7,725 nucleotides of DNA from Bacteroidales bacterium. Its GTDB lineage: Bacteria > Bacteroidota > Bacteroidia > Bacteroidales > JAOZVK01. The stretch lies in assembly GCA_029938185.1 (NCBI GenBank), contig JAOZVK010000273.1, positions 1 through 7,725 of the forward strand, in the 5' to 3' direction. Within the stretch, counting starts at the first letter, position 1. Each line of letters starts with the position of its first letter. Both the position numbers and the translations under genes were made by a program. Of this stretch, positions 6,612 to 7,725 are shown piece by piece. Below the pieces are notes generated by a model, which saw only the letters and a program-made list of their open reading frames with translations, was not told the DNA's origin and did not search any database.

Positions 6612-6643
6612 AGGTCTTCGACCTATTTAATGTTGCTTACGCA
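6612..6643 (+). repeat. Hairpin repeat (stem AGGTC/GACCT, consensus tail)
   Basis: Stem AGGTC (6612-6616), loop TTC, stem GACCT (6620-6624), then the full tail ATTTAATGTTGCTTACGCA (6625-6643), identical to the copy after the SGNH gene. It starts six bases after the 99-bp inverted repeat, so the two elements may be associated. Confidence 0.85.
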
Positions 6644-6659
6644 AGATATATAATAAGGA

Positions 6660-6691
6660 AATGACGAATTATAAATTACGAATTACAAATT
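6660..6691. repeat. Heptamer tandem repeat, consensus AATTACG
   Basis: The units are AATGACG, AATTATA, AATTACG and AATTACA, followed by a partial AATT: about 4.5 copies of a 7-base unit. Interspersed heptamer tracts are known in other bacteria, notably cyanobacteria; a function here is not evident. Confidence 0.6.
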
Positions 6692-6835
6692 GATTTATAC
6701 CCAAATATAAGTATTTTACAAAAAACCAATCGGAAAGTTATTTTTTAACGATTCCTTATATAAAACTGAATATAAGAAATTTAATATTGTAGCTTATTTT
6801 ACTGCAAAAAAATTACACTCTAATCTTATTTACAT

Positions 6836-7321
6836 ATGGAAAAACTAATAAATATAAAATCAAAAATTTATAATAAAACTGATTTATTGAGCAAACTAAA
6901 TATTTGGAGGTTTCAGGAAAAAACAATAGTATTTACAAATGGATGTTTTGATATTTTGCATAAAGGTCATATAGAGTACCTTGCAAAAGCTGCCGATTTA
7001 GGAAACAAATTAATAATAGGTTTAAATACTGACAATTCTGTAAAAAAATTAAAAGGAGAAAATCGTCCTGTAAAAGATGAAAATACAAGAGCATTGATTT
7101 TGGCTTCATTAAGTTTTGTAGATATAGTAGTTTTGTTTAATGAAGACACACCCTATAATCTTATAAAATATATCAAGCCAAATATTTTAACAAAAGGTGG
7201 TGATTATGAAATAAAACAAATTGTAGGTTATGATATTGTAACACAAATAGGAGGGAGGGTTATAACTATAGATTTTGTAAAAGGACAATCATCAACCAAA
7301 CTAATAAATAAAATGAGTTGA
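6836..7321 (+). CDS. rfaE2: D-glycero-beta-D-manno-heptose 1-phosphate adenylyltransferase
   Basis: This 161-residue cytosolic protein is a single nucleotidyltransferase domain, corresponding to the C-terminal half of the two-domain E. coli HldE. It would add AMP from ATP to heptose 1-phosphate, giving the ADP-heptose used for the lipopolysaccharide inner core. Visible motifs are TNGCFDILHKGH (34-45), which contains the HxGH nucleotide-binding motif, GLNTDNSV (62-69), KGENRPV (73-79), KGGDY (120-124) and GQSST (150-154), the last standing where family members usually have GYSTT. The length is normal for the stand-alone form. The kinase partner RfaE1/HldA is not in the window. A glycerol-3-phosphate cytidylyltransferase is the nearest alternative, but the KGGDY motif and C-terminal pattern favour RfaE2. 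It is separated from the MBOAT gene by a repeat-filled gap and is probably transcribed on its own. Confidence 0.92.
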   Translation: MEKLINIKSKIYNKTDLLSKLNIWRFQEKTIVFTNGCFDILHKGHIEYLAKAADLGNKLIIGLNTDNSVKKLKGENRPVKDENTRALILASLSFVDIVVLFNEDTPYNLIKYIKPNILTKGGDYEIKQIVGYDIVTQIGGRVITIDFVKGQSSTKLINKMS

Positions 7322-7325
7322 ACCA

Positions 7326-7345
7326 AGACAAACCAGATATTGTCT
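7326..7345 (+). terminator. Weak candidate terminator hairpin after rfaE2
   Basis: AGACAA (7326-7331) and TTGTCT (7340-7345) can form a 6-bp stem with an 8-nt loop, four bases after the rfaE2 stop. The stem is AT-rich and the following bases are only loosely T-rich, so the call rests mainly on position. Confidence 0.25.
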
Positions 7346-7593
7346 CTTAAAATTCTCTAATATTTTCAAATTAAATATATTTATTGAGTTTACAGACTTT
7401 AAAAGAGTTTGTTGAATTTTTGGACATATTTGTATTTTATCTCTTCCACTTGAATAATTATAGATTTTCTAATAAGTGTTACTTTACAAATAAGCTTGTT
7501 AAATTTAGTTTTTAGTTTGAACAGTATTTTCTTTAAGTTTCGAGAATACTTGGCAACTTCTTTTAAAACAAATCCCTCTTCAATCTTCAGTCA

Positions 7594-7602
7594 GCTTACG
7601 CA
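7594..7602 (+). repeat. Possible decayed tail of the hairpin repeat
   Basis: GCTTACGCA repeats the last nine bases of the 19-base tail, and the next bases AGAGA resemble AGATA after the copy at 6612. The stem part is not recognisable: CTTCAGTC upstream does not pair. Nine bases alone could be chance. Confidence 0.35.
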
Positions 7603-7725
7603 AGAGAAAAAAACAGAGAGAAAAAGGCTGGAGACGGAGAAACTACAGACTGTTTTGTGTAGCTTCACTATGGTCTTATAAAAATACGAGCAAAAATAGC
7701 TTATTCAAGTTTTTTATTAGTTCCT

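Larger units (their letters stand above)
6479..6835. other. Intergenic repeat cluster before rfaE2
   Basis: This 357-bp gap has no gene. It holds, in order, a 99-bp nested inverted repeat (6507-6605), a full hairpin repeat (6612-6643), and a heptamer tandem tract (6660-6691). The remainder to 6835 is AT-rich; TAATATTG at 6782 is one mismatch from the Bacteroidetes -7 element, too weak to call a promoter for rfaE2. Confidence 0.65.
7322..7725. other. Downstream region without a convincing gene
   Basis: Beyond the weak hairpin, this 404-bp stretch is AT-rich. It contains a possible decayed hairpin-repeat tail at 7594-7602 and a purine-rich tract at about 7600-7650. The only frame of any length on the plus strand (7496-7681) begins with TTG and encodes no recognisable motif. 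The right edge may enter a minus-strand gene, but too little is visible to call it. Confidence 0.55.

Noticed and set aside
7496..7681. 61-codon open frame after rfaE2
   Set aside because: It starts with TTG, has no recognisable motif or ribosome-binding context, and runs through a low-complexity purine-rich tract and a repeat-tail fragment.
7676..7725. Possible 3' end of a minus-strand gene at the right edge
   Set aside because: Two minus-strand frames are open from the edge for only a few codons before stops (near 7701 and 7676); nothing distinguishes them from chance.

Overview
The window is an AT-rich stretch that looks like a member of the Bacteroidetes. The evidence is the very low GC content by eye, start regions that fit the TAnnTTTG promoter element of that phylum, an MBOAT protein ending in PFIYFQF beside an SGNH protein of a type I associate with Bacteroidetes, and a stand-alone RfaE2-type adenylyltransferase. 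No rRNA, tRNA, CRISPR array, integrase or transposase gene is visible.

Layout from left to right. Positions 2-1300 hold the C-terminal part of a type IIG (Eco57I/TaqI-like) restriction-modification enzyme that begins off the left edge. Positions 1301-1501 are a repeat-rich gap. Positions 1502-2791 on the minus strand encode a secreted protein made of two copies of one beta-sandwich-like domain. A divergent intergenic region follows. Then comes a plus-strand surface-sugar module: a secreted alpha/beta-hydrolase esterase (3075-3893), a membrane-anchored SGNH protein coupled to it through a GTGA overlap (3890-4672), and an MBOAT O-acyltransferase (4775-6478). After a 357-bp gap packed with small repeats lies rfaE2 (6836-7321), for ADP-heptose synthesis. 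The last 404 bp have no convincing gene.

How the genes may work together: the MBOAT and SGNH proteins are the usual two halves of a machine that carries acyl groups across the membrane and places them on an exported glycan, and the coupled esterase could trim or recycle those esters. rfaE2 supplies a precursor of the lipopolysaccharide core, so the right half is broadly about the cell envelope. The restriction enzyme and the duplicated-domain protein have no evident link to it.

The most interesting feature is outside the genes: a family of short hairpins with a constant 19-base tail (ATTTAATGTTGCTTACGCA), seen in four hairpin-bearing copies plus tail-only fragments. The stems differ in sequence but stay paired, and two copies begin on the last base of a stop codon. 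A 99-bp nested inverted repeat and a heptamer tandem repeat lie in the same intergenic spaces. The MBOAT protein also carries an unusual hydrophilic insert of about 80 residues.
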